In this document: in pieces, positions 54,207-63,598 of the stretch
How the letters are laid out: each line of letters starts with the position of its first letter
How positions within the stretch are numbered: the stretch's first letter is position 1
Assembly (NCBI GenBank): GCA_018261905.1
Contig: JAGTRU010000001.1
Location: 372,001 to 436,000 of the forward strand
Source: Pseudomonadota bacterium
Lineage (GTDB): Bacteria; Pseudomonadota; Gammaproteobacteria; Burkholderiales; Rhodocyclaceae
Length of the DNA stretch: 64,000 bases
Direction: 5' to 3'
The notes under the pieces: model-generated
The model's input: only the letters and a program-made list of their open reading frames with translations
Told to the model about the DNA's origin: nothing
Databases searched by the model: none
Program-made: the position numbers and the translations under genes

Positions 54207-57140
54207 TCATTTTCCTTCCAGGAGCAGGAGCTGGCCGCTGACGGCCCCGCCCAGCCTGACCTGACGCCAATGGCAGACAAATACCCGGCCATCGATTTGC
54301 ACTTCCGCGGCATCACCCTGCCCGCGAACCTCCGGCAAAATGTCGTACAGATTGGCGCCGATCAGCACGGCACGCCCGGCAAAGGCCAGGTTAGCCGCAT
54401 CGTTGAGCAACGCCAGCATGCCATCATCGTCAACGCCCAGTACCGGCCAGGGCAATTCGCTGACCAGTTCCTGCAGGATACGGTAGCCCTGGCCTTCCGT
54501 CTGCTGCAGGACGATATTTTCTTCGAGCAGACGTCGCCGCTCCTCCTCAATGCGCACCAGTTCGCGCTCGACCACTTCGACCTCGTGCGAGAGGCGGGCG
54601 TAATCTTCGGAAATGCGTCGCCGTTCAAGCGCTTCTTCAACGGTCTGGCGGAAGACATCGGGCGCCACCGGCAAATGAATGATGCGATGGACCAGGCCGG
54701 CATAGCTCAGGTCGCTGACCTGCTTACGATTGTGCGGACTGGCGTCGGCCAGCAGGAGGCGCTCGCACTTCGGCTGCAGGCTGGCGACCTGGCGGATCAC
54801 GGCGGCCGCATCGAAGCCCCGCCGGGCCGGGCCACAGACCAGGACATCGACCAGATTGCCGGCGAACCACTGCAACGCCGCGGCGCCATCGGCCACCGAA
54901 CAAACGCGATGGCCGTCGCGCGCCAGCATGGCGACGACGTCGCCGTCGTCGGCGACGCCGACGAACAGCGCCATTGGCTGCCGGGTCGCCGAACGCAACA
55001 GGTTTGCCGGCAGCCGTCGGTCGGTGGCCAGCAAGGCGGTCATGGCCGGCTCGGCGAGCGGTCGCGAGAAGAAATAACCCTGAATGATGTCGCACTGATG
55101 GGAAATGAGCAGGGCCAGTTGTTCGGCCGTCTCCACCCCTTCGGCCACCACCTTGAGTTTGAGATGGTGGGCCATGGTAATCACGGCACGGGTAATCGAG
55201 GCATCGTCGGAGTCGGCCGCAATATCCTGGACGAAAGAGCGATCGACCTTCACCGTATCGAGCGGAAAACGTTTCAGATAGGCCAGGCTGGAATAACCGG
55301 TACCGAAATCGTCGAGCGAAATGGTGACCCCTTTCGCTTTCAGCGCGAACAACGTCCGGATCGCCGCCTCGGCATTCTGCATCAGCATGCTCTCGGTGAT
55401 TTCGAGATCGAGACACGCCGCCGGCAAGGCGCTTTCGGCCAGGGTTGCCGCGACATCGTCGAGCAAGGTGTCGGACTGTAGCTGACGGGTCGATAGGTTG
55501 ACCGAAATACTCGGGATACTCAACCCCGCCCGTTGCCAGCGCACCGCCTGGCGACAGGCTTCCTGCAACACCCAGCGGCCGACCGCGACGATCAGCCCGG
55601 TTTCTTCGAGCAAGGGAATGAACTGGTCGGGCGGCACGATCCCGCGGCGCGGATGATTCCAGCGCAACAAGGCCTCGGCCCCGGTCATCCGGCCATCGGC
55701 GCAACTCACCTTGGGCTGGTAATAGAGCACGAATTCTTCGCGAATGATGGCATTGCGCAGATCGGTTTCCAGGAACAGCCGGTCGCGGATGTCGTCCTGC
55801 ATCAAGGCCGAGTAAAACTGGTAGTTGTTGCGCCCCTGCACCTTGGCGTTGCGCACGGCGATTTCGGCATTGCAAACCAGTTCGTGCGCGTCGTTGCCAT
55901 CCTGGGGGTAGAACACCATGCCGACGCTGGCCGTGACAAAGACATCCTGGCCCTCGACCCGCACCGGCAGAATCAGGGTGTCGATCACCCGCCGGGCGAC
56001 GACGCCGGCCTGCTGCACATCCGCCACATCGGGCAGGAGCACGGCGAACACGTCGCCGCCGAGGCGGCCGAGAATATCGGATTCGCGCAGCGAGCCGGAA
56101 AGGCGGCCAGCCACCTGGCGCAGCAACTCGTCCCCCGACATGTGGCCGAGGGTCTGGTTGAGCTCGCGGAAGCGGTCGATATCGACCACCATCAGCCCGA
56201 CCGGCAGCGTCTTGCGCCTGGCCAGCGCAATCAGGCGGCGCGCCTGATCGTAGAACATCAACTGGTTGGGCAGCGCGGTCAGGGCGTCGAAATGGGCGAA
56301 AAACGGCGACTGCACCGGTTCGGTGACGATACTCGTAATGTCGCTGGCGACACCGCCGACACTGACGATCAAGCCATTTTCGTTATGTACCGGAAAACTT
56401 CGTGCATGCAGCCAGCGGATGCTGCCGCCCGGTCGGCGGATACGGAATTTTTCGTCGAGGCCGCCCAGGCGGTGGCGGCGGACAGCGCGCAGCAACGCCA
56501 CTCGATCATCCTCATGAACGTATTTGAGCCAGTCGCGCTGATCGGCATAAAGCGCTTCGACATAGCGCCCCCAGATCTGCTCATACCCCTTGCTGACATA
56601 GGTCACGCGCTGGGATTCGGCTTCGACCAGCCAGTAGCACTCCGGCGTATTGCTGGCCAGTTGGAGAAAACGCGCCTCGCCCTCGTCGATCCGGGTCATC
56701 CGCTCGAGCACCCCGACCATGCCGGCATGTTCGCGGGCCAGCTTGAGCTTGGCGCACTCGCGCTCGACCACCACCAACAGACGTGACGGATTGCTCTTGA
56801 AGACCAGGTCGCAGGCACCGTTTTCGAGGAGCTCGACGGGCACGGATTTGGCGCCCCGTTCAATGGTCAGGATGACCGGCAATTCCTCGGCCAGCCGGCG
56901 CAGCAGATCGAGCGCCTCATCCGGCGGCAGCTCGGGCACGGCGCAGCCGAGCAAGACAACGTCCCACTCTTCCTGCTGCAACACCTCCTCAAGCTCGGCG
57001 CCCGACTGCAACTGCCGGGAGTAAACGGTATAACCACCTCCCCGCAAGGCGTCGAGCAGGCGCTGCGCATCGCGCGCGTTTGCTTCGATGACCAGCACGC
57101 GAAGCAATGCTGCCGTATCCAATTGCGCCAATTCAGCCAA
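54207..57140 (-). CDS. Multi-domain REC-PAS-GGDEF-EAL-REC-PAS protein, probable c-di-GMP phosphodiesterase
   Basis: A 977-residue soluble protein. Residues 14-130 are a receiver-like domain whose phospho-acceptor Asp is replaced (VVLLGCAVPEL). A PAS domain covers about 155-275. The GGDEF domain has GGDVF instead of GGDEF although an RxxD inhibitory site (RESD) is kept. The EAL domain is intact (AEALLRW, DDFGTGYSSL, VKVDRSF, AEGVET). A second receiver-like domain (about 715-840) also lacks its Asp (VLVCGPARR), followed by a coiled coil and a final PAS-like region. It should hydrolyse c-di-GMP. The start appears to be TTG 57140 with GAGGG before it. It heads an operon with the small protein and HDOD gene. 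Confidence 0.88.
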   Translation of the reverse strand: MAELAQLDTAALLRVLVIEANARDAQRLLDALRGGGYTVYSRQLQSGAELEEVLQQEEWDVVLLGCAVPELPPDEALDLLRRLAEELPVILTIERGAKSVPVELLENGACDLVFKSNPSRLLVVVERECAKLKLAREHAGMVGVLERMTRIDEGEARFLQLASNTPECYWLVEAESQRVTYVSKGYEQIWGRYVEALYADQRDWLKYVHEDDRVALLRAVRRHRLGGLDEKFRIRRPGGSIRWLHARSFPVHNENGLIVSVGGVASDITSIVTEPVQSPFFAHFDALTALPNQLMFYDQARRLIALARRKTLPVGLMVVDIDRFRELNQTLGHMSGDELLRQVAGRLSGSLRESDILGRLGGDVFAVLLPDVADVQQAGVVARRVIDTLILPVRVEGQDVFVTASVGMVFYPQDGNDAHELVCNAEIAVRNAKVQGRNNYQFYSALMQDDIRDRLFLETDLRNAIIREEFVLYYQPKVSCADGRMTGAEALLRWNHPRRGIVPPDQFIPLLEETGLIVAVGRWVLQEACRQAVRWQRAGLSIPSISVNLSTRQLQSDTLLDDVAATLAESALPAACLDLEITESMLMQNAEAAIRTLFALKAKGVTISLDDFGTGYSSLAYLKRFPLDTVKVDRSFVQDIAADSDDASITRAVITMAHHLKLKVVAEGVETAEQLALLISHQCDIIQGYFFSRPLAEPAMTALLATDRRLPANLLRSATRQPMALFVGVADDGDVVAMLARDGHRVCSVADGAAALQWFAGNLVDVLVCGPARRGFDAAAVIRQVASLQPKCERLLLADASPHNRKQVSDLSYAGLVHRIIHLPVAPDVFRQTVEEALERRRISEDYARLSHEVEVVERELVRIEEERRRLLEENIVLQQTEGQGYRILQELVSELPWPVLGVDDDGMLALLNDAANLAFAGRAVLIGANLYDILPEVRGQGDAAEVQIDGRVFVCHWRQVRLGGAVSGQLLLLEGK

Positions 57141-57383
57141 ATCGCCCTCGCCCTAATGTACTGCGTCGTGAAAAACGAAATATCGACACCCTTTGCCCCG
57201 GGTCATTCGTTGCCGACGATGCTGCCGGCCCCGCCGGGGAATTCAAGACTATCCGGGGCGCGGCAAGGCCGGCATTTGTCATCGTACATCACTCACCGAC
57301 CGGCGTTAACAGATGCGAATCCGATTTTCCGATGACAATGCCACGATACCGCGCGTTCAGCCGATCCCGACCTCCGCCGCCGC

Positions 57384-57971
57384 TCACGGCGCCAGCGGAA
57401 ACTCAGCCAAGATCTGGTAAGCGGGGCCGGTGGCGGATAGTCGCGAGCGGACCAGAACAAAGCTGCGACACGGCCAGGCCAGCCCGCCAATCGCCGGCGG
57501 CGGCCGGCCGAGCGTCGGCGCCGTGGCCCCCGGCACCCGGCGCAGCAGACTCAGGTGCGGCGTGAAACCGTGCCGACCGGCATCATGGTTCACCCCAACC
57601 GCCGCTAGCATCGCCAGCAGATCGCCGACCAGGCGCGACAAGGCGGGCGGCACGACCGAACAGCCGGCCCACAGCAAATGCTTGTGCGACCAGAAGGCGA
57701 GCTGGTCAACGGTCAACGCGAAGGCTTCCCCGCGCAGCCCGCTCGCCGCCCGCACCAGTTCCGGCAAACGCGCTTCCGCCACTTCACCGAGAAAAACCAG
57801 GGTCAAATGGATGGTCTCCTGGCGGGTCGGCCGACCACCGAATTGCCCACCGGCATCGCGGGCGACGGCGGCCAGTTGCTCAGCCAGACTTGCCGCCGGC
57901 CAGAGGGCGAAAAAAACCCGGGCCGTCGGCGGGGGCGCCGCGCCTATTGTTGCCGTCGGCTCAAGCGGCAC
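57384..57971 (-). CDS. thpR: RNA 2',3'-cyclic phosphodiesterase ThpR (LigT)
   Basis: A 195-residue 2H-family enzyme with the two catalytic motifs [10 protein letters not shown] and HLSLLRRV (HxTx/HxSx) and the ARVFFALWP opening. It hydrolyses 2',3'-cyclic phosphates on RNA ends. There is no nearby ATG; the best start is GTG 57971, which overlaps the ispF stop by 11 bases. Before it in the frame are only non-conserved residues. Confidence 0.85.
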   Translation of the reverse strand: MPLEPTATIGAAPPPTARVFFALWPAASLAEQLAAVARDAGGQFGGRPTRQETIHLTLVFLGEVAEARLPELVRAASGLRGEAFALTVDQLAFWSHKHLLWAGCSVVPPALSRLVGDLLAMLAAVGVNHDAGRHGFTPHLSLLRRVPGATAPTLGRPPPAIGGLAWPCRSFVLVRSRLSATGPAYQILAEFPLAP

Positions 57972-58443
57972 GTTCAACCAGGACCACCGCCTGCGCCTCG
58001 ATGGCTTGCTCCCGGCCGAGATAGCCCAGGCGTTCGTTGGTCTTGCCCTTGACATTGACGGCATCGAGCGGCAAGCCGAGATCGGCGGCGATATTGGCAA
58101 CCATCGCCGCCGCATGCGGCGCCAGTTTCGGTTGCTGGGCGATCAGCGTCGCATCGACATTGACCGGTCGCCAGCCCTTCGCGGCGAGCAGCGCAACGGC
58201 AGCGCGCAGCAGGACGCGGCTGTCGGCCCCCTGGTAGCGCGGGTCGCTATCGGGAAAATGGCGGCCGATATCGCCCAAGGCGACGGCACCGAGCAGCGCA
58301 TCGGTAATCGCGTGCAACAGCGCATCGGCATCGGAATGGCCGAGCAGCCCGGTCCGGTGCGGAATATCGACGCCGCCGAGAATTAGTTTGCGGCCTTCGA
58401 CCAATTGATGCACGTCATAGCCCTGCCCGACCCGGATGCTCAT
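57961..58443 (-). CDS. ispF: 2-C-methyl-D-erythritol 2,4-cyclodiphosphate synthase IspF
   Basis: A 160-residue enzyme of the MEP isoprenoid pathway. Metal ligands lie in GYDVHQL and [11 protein letters not shown], with [14 protein letters not shown] and [16 protein letters not shown] also conserved. The start ATG 58443 overlaps the ispD stop by 4 bases, giving the common ispD-ispF pair. Confidence 0.96.
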   Translation of the reverse strand: MSIRVGQGYDVHQLVEGRKLILGGVDIPHRTGLLGHSDADALLHAITDALLGAVALGDIGRHFPDSDPRYQGADSRVLLRAAVALLAAKGWRPVNVDATLIAQQPKLAPHAAAMVANIAADLGLPLDAVNVKGKTNERLGYLGREQAIEAQAVVLVERAA

Positions 58444-59126
58444 TTCCGTCCTCTCAGTATCATCGCCGCCAGCGCCAGATCGGCCGGATAAGTCACTTTC
58501 AGATTGGTCGCATCGCCCCCCACCAGTTTCGGCTTGAGGCCGAGTGCCTCGATCGCCCCGGCTTCGTCGGTAACGGCCCGGCATTTTTCCAGGGCTTCGG
58601 ACAAGCGGCCGTAACGGAACATCTGCGGCGTCTGGGCCTGCCACAGTCCGTCACGCGACGCGGTGGCGGCGACCCGCTGTTCGGCATCGGCCCGTTTCAG
58701 GGTATCGGCGACCGGCACGGCGAGCAGGCCGCCGACCGGATCGTCGGCCAACTCGTGGAACAGCCTCGCCAGCATCTCGTCACTCAGGCAGGGACGCGCC
58801 GCGTCATGCACCAGCACCCAGTCATCGTCGGCGGCAACCATGGCCGCCGCCTGCAGGCCATTGCCGACGCTGTCGGCCCGCGTCGCCCCACCGCAGCGCA
58901 GGGTTTCCAGCTTGGCGCCGAGATCTGACCAGTCGTAGCGACTCCACCACCGGTCGTCGGGGGAAAGCACCACCCAGACCCGTTCGATCTCCGGACTGGC
59001 GACCAGCGCTGCCAAAGTGTGATAAATCAGCGGCCGACCGAGCAGGCTCAGGTACTGTTTGGGCTTCTCGGCGCCGAAGCGGGCGCCGCTGCCGGCAGCG
59101 GGAACGATTGCGTAATAACGTGGCAT
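58440..59126 (-). CDS. ispD: 2-C-methyl-D-erythritol 4-phosphate cytidylyltransferase IspD
   Basis: A 228-residue nucleotidyltransferase attaching CMP to MEP. The N-terminal [18 protein letters not shown], then [13 protein letters not shown] and the C-terminal [16 protein letters not shown] are the family motifs. It starts at ATG 59126, 40 bases from the divergent DUF4010 gene. Confidence 0.96.
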   Translation of the reverse strand: MPRYYAIVPAAGSGARFGAEKPKQYLSLLGRPLIYHTLAALVASPEIERVWVVLSPDDRWWSRYDWSDLGAKLETLRCGGATRADSVGNGLQAAAMVAADDDWVLVHDAARPCLSDEMLARLFHELADDPVGGLLAVPVADTLKRADAEQRVAATASRDGLWQAQTPQMFRYGRLSEALEKCRAVTDEAGAIEALGLKPKLVGGDATNLKVTYPADLALAAMILRGRK

Positions 59127-59166
59127 GGCTTAATTTTACTGAATAAAGCCAATGGGGGAGAGAAAC

Positions 59167-60423
59167 ATGATTTTTGTCGCACCGGAAATGGCCGCACCCG
59201 TCGAAGCCTTTTCGACCGCCCTCGGCATTGGCCTGCTGGTCGGCCTCGAACGCGAACGGCGGCCGGACTCGGCGGCCGGGCTACGCACTTTCGCCCTGGT
59301 TTCGATGCTCGGTTGCCTGTTCGCGCTGCTCGGCGAGAAAGCGGGCGGCCCGTGGCTGCTGGTCGCCGGCCTGCTGGTGATTTCCGGTTCGATGATCGCC
59401 TCCAATTTCTCGGCCCAGCAGGAAGAGCAATACCGCGGCTTCACTTCGGAGGCCGCCATCATCGTCACCTACGGCCTGGGCGCCGCCGTCTGGTTCGGCT
59501 ATGCGACGCTGGCCGTGATGCTCGCCATCACCACCACCGTCCTCCTCTACTTCAAGGCCGAACTGCGCCAGTTCAGCGAGCGGACGACCCCCAAGGACAT
59601 CAATTCGATCCTGCAGTTCGCCGTCCTCTCGCTGGTCATCCTGCCCATCCTGCCGAGCGGTGATTTCGGACCATACAACGCCATCAACCCGCGCCAGGTG
59701 TGGTGGATGGTGGTCCTGATTTCCGGTCTGGCCCTCTCCGGCTACCTCGCCCTACGCATCATCGGTGCCCGGCACGGTGCCGCCCTGCTCGGCATTTTCG
59801 GGGGCCTGGCCTCGAGCACGGCGACCACCATGATGTTCTCTCGCCACGCCCATGCCCACGTCAAGCTCATCCACATGTCGGCGATCGTCATCCTGATCGC
59901 CAACGTCATGGTCATGATCCGCCTCGGGCTGATTTCCGGGGTCGTCGCCCCGACGCTGGTCGCCCCGATCGCCATCGTCTTTGCCTGCGGCATCGTACCC
60001 GGCGTGGTGATGGCCCTGTACGGCTGGAAAGCGCTCAACGCAGCCGGCGAATTGCCAATGCCCGAGGTCAAAAACCCGACCGAACTGCGCACCGCCATTT
60101 CCTTCGGCCTGCTTTACGCCGTCGTCCTGCTCGCCTCGGCCTGGCTGCAGGATATCGCCGGCAACAGCGGCCTCTACATCGTCGCCCTGGTCTCCGGCCT
60201 GACCGATGCCGACGCCAGCGTGCTATCTACGCTACGCATGTTCAACCTGGAAAAAATTCCCAGCGGCGAGGCAGTGATTGCCGTGACGCTGGCCCTGATG
60301 GCCAATCTGGTATTCAAGATCGGCCTCGTCGTCAGCATCGGCGGCGGCAAACTGGCGCGCCACGCGCTGCCCGGCCTGATCGCCATCGGCGCCGGAATGG
60401 CCGGCGGCCTGCTGCTGGTCTGA
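59167..60423 (+). CDS. MgtC/DUF4010-type integral membrane protein
   Basis: A 418-residue membrane protein. Its N-terminal MgtC/SapB-like domain (FSTALGIGLLVGLERER; RTFALVSMLGCLFALL) is followed by a DUF4010 domain, with about 11-12 helices in total (for example AALLGIFGGLASSTATTMMF and VALVSGLTDADAS). The role is unknown. The start ATG 59167 follows GGGGGAG; the ATG at 59152 lies before that site. It precedes the Memo gene by 10 bases and probably belongs to the same operon as the AmmeMemoRadiSam genes. Confidence 0.85.
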   Translation: MIFVAPEMAAPVEAFSTALGIGLLVGLERERRPDSAAGLRTFALVSMLGCLFALLGEKAGGPWLLVAGLLVISGSMIASNFSAQQEEQYRGFTSEAAIIVTYGLGAAVWFGYATLAVMLAITTTVLLYFKAELRQFSERTTPKDINSILQFAVLSLVILPILPSGDFGPYNAINPRQVWWMVVLISGLALSGYLALRIIGARHGAALLGIFGGLASSTATTMMFSRHAHAHVKLIHMSAIVILIANVMVMIRLGLISGVVAPTLVAPIAIVFACGIVPGVVMALYGWKALNAAGELPMPEVKNPTELRTAISFGLLYAVVLLASAWLQDIAGNSGLYIVALVSGLTDADASVLSTLRMFNLEKIPSGEAVIAVTLALMANLVFKIGLVVSIGGGKLARHALPGLIAIGAGMAGGLLLV

Positions 60424-60433
60424 AAGGACTATC

Positions 60434-61234
60434 ATGGACACGACCCGCCCCCCGGCCGTCGCCGACGGCTTTTACCCCGCCGATCCGGCGCTCCTCGCGG
60501 CCACCGTCGACCGCCTGCTGAGCCAAGTCACGCTACCGGCCGGGCCGCCGCCCAAGGTACTGATCGTGCCGCATGCCGGCTACATCTATTCCGGGCCGAC
60601 CGCCGCCACCGCCTATGCGCTGCTGGCGCCGCTCCGGCAGCAGATAAAACGCGTCGTCCTGCTCGGCCCGACCCACCGGGTGGCCGTCGACGGCCTGGCG
60701 CTCCCCGCATGCGAAGCCTTTGCCACGCCGCTCGGCGACATCCGGCTCGACCTTGAGGCCATTGCACGATTGCGCGAGTTGCCGCAGATCGTCTTCAGCA
60801 ACCGGGGACACGCCCGGGAACACTCGCTGGAAGTACATCTGCCCTTCCTGCAACGGCTCCTCGACGAGTTCAAACTGGTCCCGCTGGCCGTCGGCCAGAG
60901 CACGCCACAAGCCGTTGCCGAGGTGGTGGACCGCTTGTGGGACGGACCGGAAACCCTAATCGTCATCAGCACCGACCTGTCCCACTTCAAGCCCTATGAA
61001 GCGGCGCAACAGGCCGACCGCAACACCTGCCGGCAAATTCTCCATTTCGCCACCGACCTCGCGCCGGAACAGGCCTGCGGCGCCTTCCCGCTCAACGGTT
61101 TGCTGCTCACCGCCGGCCGGCGCGGCCTGCGCCCCGAGTTGCTGCACCTCTGCAATTCCGGCGACACGGCGGGCGACAAGCAGCGCGTCGTCGGCTATGC
61201 CGCCTTTGCCTTGCGCGAGCCCGACCATGCGTGA
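60434..61234 (+). CDS. amrB: AmmeMemoRadiSam system protein B (Memo family)
   Basis: A 266-residue protein of the Memo family, structurally related to class III extradiol dioxygenases. The metal-binding region has LIVPHAGYIYSGPTAATAY and LGPTHRV, with GHAREHSLEVHLPFLQ and VISTDLSHF later. Together with an AMMECR1 protein and a radical-SAM enzyme it forms the widespread AmmeMemoRadiSam set, whose physiological reaction is not established. ATG 60434 has AAAGGAC before it. Confidence 0.92.
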   Translation: MDTTRPPAVADGFYPADPALLAATVDRLLSQVTLPAGPPPKVLIVPHAGYIYSGPTAATAYALLAPLRQQIKRVVLLGPTHRVAVDGLALPACEAFATPLGDIRLDLEAIARLRELPQIVFSNRGHAREHSLEVHLPFLQRLLDEFKLVPLAVGQSTPQAVAEVVDRLWDGPETLIVISTDLSHFKPYEAAQQADRNTCRQILHFATDLAPEQACGAFPLNGLLLTAGRRGLRPELLHLCNSGDTAGDKQRVVGYAAFALREPDHA

Positions 61235-61787
61235 ACTCGGCCCGACCCTCCTGATCCTCGCCCGCCAGGCCATCGCCAGCCGTCTCGGGCGGTCCGGCCC
61301 GACGCTGCCCGCCGCCGATGCCGCCCAGCCCGCCTTGAACGAACCGGCGGCCACCTTTGTCACGCTGACCCAGCACGGCGATCTGCGCGGCTGCATCGGC
61401 AGCCTCGAAGCCTGGCGTCCACTGCGCAAGGATGTGCAGGAAAACGCCGTCGCCGCCGCCTTTCGCGATCCGCGCTTCAGGCCGCTGACGGCCGACGAAC
61501 TGGGCATGACCCGGGTCGAAGTGTCGTTGCTGAGCGTCCCCCAAGCCATGAGCTTCGTCAGCGAAGCGGAAGCCCTCGGCCAGTTGCGGCCGGATATCGA
61601 CGGCCTGATTCTGACCGCCGGGACCCACCGTTCCACCTTCCTGCCGCAAGTCTGGGAACAACTGCCCGAACCAAAGGACTTCCTCGCCCATCTAAAGCAA
61701 AAGGCCGGACTGCCCGCCAGCTACTGGGGCGACGATGTCCGCCTGGAACGCTACGGCGTGGAAAAATGGAAGGAAGCAGCGCCATGA
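61227..61787 (+). CDS. amrA: AmmeMemoRadiSam system protein A (AMMECR1 domain)
   Basis: A 186-residue AMMECR1 domain protein: FVTLTQHGDLRGCIGSLEAW, then AAFRDPRFRPLTADEL and the C-terminal LKQKAGLPASYWGDDVRLER. The Cys in RGCIGS is the family's invariant residue. ATG 61227 overlaps the Memo gene by 8 bases and the stop overlaps the radical-SAM gene as ATGA, so all three products are made in fixed order. Confidence 0.93.
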   Translation: MRELGPTLLILARQAIASRLGRSGPTLPAADAAQPALNEPAATFVTLTQHGDLRGCIGSLEAWRPLRKDVQENAVAAAFRDPRFRPLTADELGMTRVEVSLLSVPQAMSFVSEAEALGQLRPDIDGLILTAGTHRSTFLPQVWEQLPEPKDFLAHLKQKAGLPASYWGDDVRLERYGVEKWKEAAP

Positions 61788-62878
61788 GCCAGAACCAATC
61801 CGCTTATCCGGGGCGCTGGTGGCATGCCCTGCCCGACGGTCGCGTGCAATGCGATCTCTGCCCGCGCGACTGCCAACTGCACGAAGGCCAGCGCGGCGCC
61901 TGCTTCGTCCGCCAGATGGTGGACGGCGGCATGCAACTGACCACCTACGGTCGCTCCTCCGGCTTCTGCCTCGACCCGATCGAGAAAAAACCGCTCAACC
62001 ATTTCTATCCGGGCAGCAGCATCCTGTCCTTCGGCACCGCCGGTTGCAACCTGAGTTGCAAGTTCTGCCAGAACTGGGATATTTCCAAGTCGAAGGACAT
62101 GGACCGCCTGATGGACGAAGCCAGCCCGCAAGCCATTGCCAACGCCGCCAAGCGCCACGGCGCCGATGCCGTCGCCTACACCTACAACGATCCGGTCATA
62201 TTCGCCGAATACGCCATCGACACGGCGCTCGCCTGCCGCGAACAGGGTATCCGCAATGTCGCGGTGACCGCCGGTTACATCCACCGCGCCCCGGCCCGCG
62301 AATTCTTCGCCGTGATGGATGCCACCAATGTCGATCTCAAGGCCTTCACCGACTATTTCTACCACAAGCTCTGCGTCGGCCATCTGCAACCGGTACTCGA
62401 CACCCTCGCCTATATTCGCCACGAAACCGACTGCTGGCTGGAGATCACCACCCTGCTGATTCCCGGCCACAACGACAACCCGGATGAAATCAAGGAACTC
62501 GCTAGCTGGATAGTCCGCGAACTCGGCCCGGACGTGCCGCTGCACTTTACCGCCTTCCACCCGGACTGGAAGATGGCCGACCTCCCGGCCACGCCGCCCG
62601 CCACCCTCAGCCTGGCCCGACGCATCGCCCGCGATGCCGGCCTGCTCCACGTCTATACCGGCAACGTCCATGACAGCGCCGGCGGCACCACCTTCTGCGC
62701 CAATTGCCAGGCCGCCCTGATCGTCCGCGACTGGTACGACATCCAACATTACGAACTGACCGCCGACGGTCGCTGCCCGCATTGCCAGAGCCGCCTGAGC
62801 GGCCGCTTCGGCCCGACCCTTGGCCACCACGGCAAGGCCTTCGGCCCGCAGCGCATTCCCGTTCGCCTGACCCGATGA
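61784..62878 (+). CDS. amrS: AmmeMemoRadiSam system radical SAM enzyme
   Basis: A 364-residue radical-SAM enzyme related to pyruvate formate-lyase activase. The cluster motif is CNLSCKFC in FGTAGCNLSCKFCQNWDIS. The N-terminal CDLCPRDCQLHEGQRGAC holds further Cys, and near the C-terminus a second cysteine group occurs (CANCQAALI; CPHCQSRL), as in the family. ATG 61784 is preceded by GGAAGGAAG. It overlaps both neighbours by 4 bases. The substrate is unknown. Confidence 0.92.
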   Translation: MSQNQSAYPGRWWHALPDGRVQCDLCPRDCQLHEGQRGACFVRQMVDGGMQLTTYGRSSGFCLDPIEKKPLNHFYPGSSILSFGTAGCNLSCKFCQNWDISKSKDMDRLMDEASPQAIANAAKRHGADAVAYTYNDPVIFAEYAIDTALACREQGIRNVAVTAGYIHRAPAREFFAVMDATNVDLKAFTDYFYHKLCVGHLQPVLDTLAYIRHETDCWLEITTLLIPGHNDNPDEIKELASWIVRELGPDVPLHFTAFHPDWKMADLPATPPATLSLARRIARDAGLLHVYTGNVHDSAGGTTFCANCQAALIVRDWYDIQHYELTADGRCPHCQSRLSGRFGPTLGHHGKAFGPQRIPVRLTR

Positions 62879-63468
62879 ATCGCGCCATCACCATCCACAC
62901 CCCGCACGGCCCGCTGCACGGCCAATTCGAACGCCCCGCCGCAGCCCACGGCCTGGTCTTGCTGGCCCGGGCGCACCACGCCCCGATCGACAGCTTCATC
63001 GCCGCCAATCTGGCCAACCGGGGTTACGCCATCCTCGGCATCGAATTGCTTTCCAGCCAGGAGGCACAATTCGTCGACGCCACACAAAACGTTCCGCGCC
63101 TCGCCCAGCGGCTGCTCGACATTCTCGACCTGATCCGTCACGACGATGACATGCGCGAGTTACCGCTGGCCATCTTCGCCACCGGCGACACCACCCCGGC
63201 CGCCATCCGCGCCGCCGCTCAGCGCGACTCCCAGGTCAAGGTCCTGGCCTGCCATGGCGGCATCATCGACCGCGCCGGCCGGCAATCCCTCAACCTCCTC
63301 GTCGCCCCGCTGCTCATGCTTTTCGACGCCACCGACGACTTCGCCCCGCCCGCCTTCCAGCGCGCCGCCAGCCACCTGGGTGGGGTGCATGAAATGCATG
63401 TCCTGAATCCCGGCGAAGACCCGGTGAGTCGGGTCGCGGCCTGGCTCGCCCTGCATTTGCCGGACTGA
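62875..63468 (+). CDS. Alpha/beta-hydrolase-like protein
   Basis: A 197-residue protein resembling dienelactone-hydrolase-type proteins: [20 protein letters not shown], then the strand [19 protein letters not shown] and [15 protein letters not shown]. The usual nucleophile-elbow GxSxG is replaced by ATGDTTP, so serine hydrolase activity is doubtful. It overlaps the radical-SAM gene by 4 bases, so it may belong functionally with the AmmeMemoRadiSam set; relatives are also found beside phosphoribosyltransferases, and upp follows. Confidence 0.72.
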   Translation: MNRAITIHTPHGPLHGQFERPAAAHGLVLLARAHHAPIDSFIAANLANRGYAILGIELLSSQEAQFVDATQNVPRLAQRLLDILDLIRHDDDMRELPLAIFATGDTTPAAIRAAAQRDSQVKVLACHGGIIDRAGRQSLNLLVAPLLMLFDATDDFAPPAFQRAASHLGGVHEMHVLNPGEDPVSRVAAWLALHLPD

Positions 63469-63485
63469 CTCGGGCGCCGCCGTGG

Positions 63486-63509
63486 CTGGCCGGCAACAGC
63501 GCCGGCCAG
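63486..63509 (+). terminator. Hairpin after the hydrolase-like gene
   Basis: A perfect 9-bp stem CTGGCCGGC/GCCGGCCAG with loop AACAGC, 18 bases after the stop codon. No T-run follows, so it may be a weak or Rho-dependent end, or an mRNA 3' stabiliser, before the upp transcript. Confidence 0.45.
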
Positions 63510-63598
63510 TGATGCCGCGTATCTGCTTCGACGTATGGGCGGGACTATACAAATCGATTAGTCTTCGGGTCTTGTCCCTACGTTCGCGAGGAGTCCCC

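Noticed and set aside
54084-56786. Two long plus-strand frames opposite the 977-residue EAL gene
   Set aside because: They lack any recognisable domain and mirror the GC-rich codons of the real gene.
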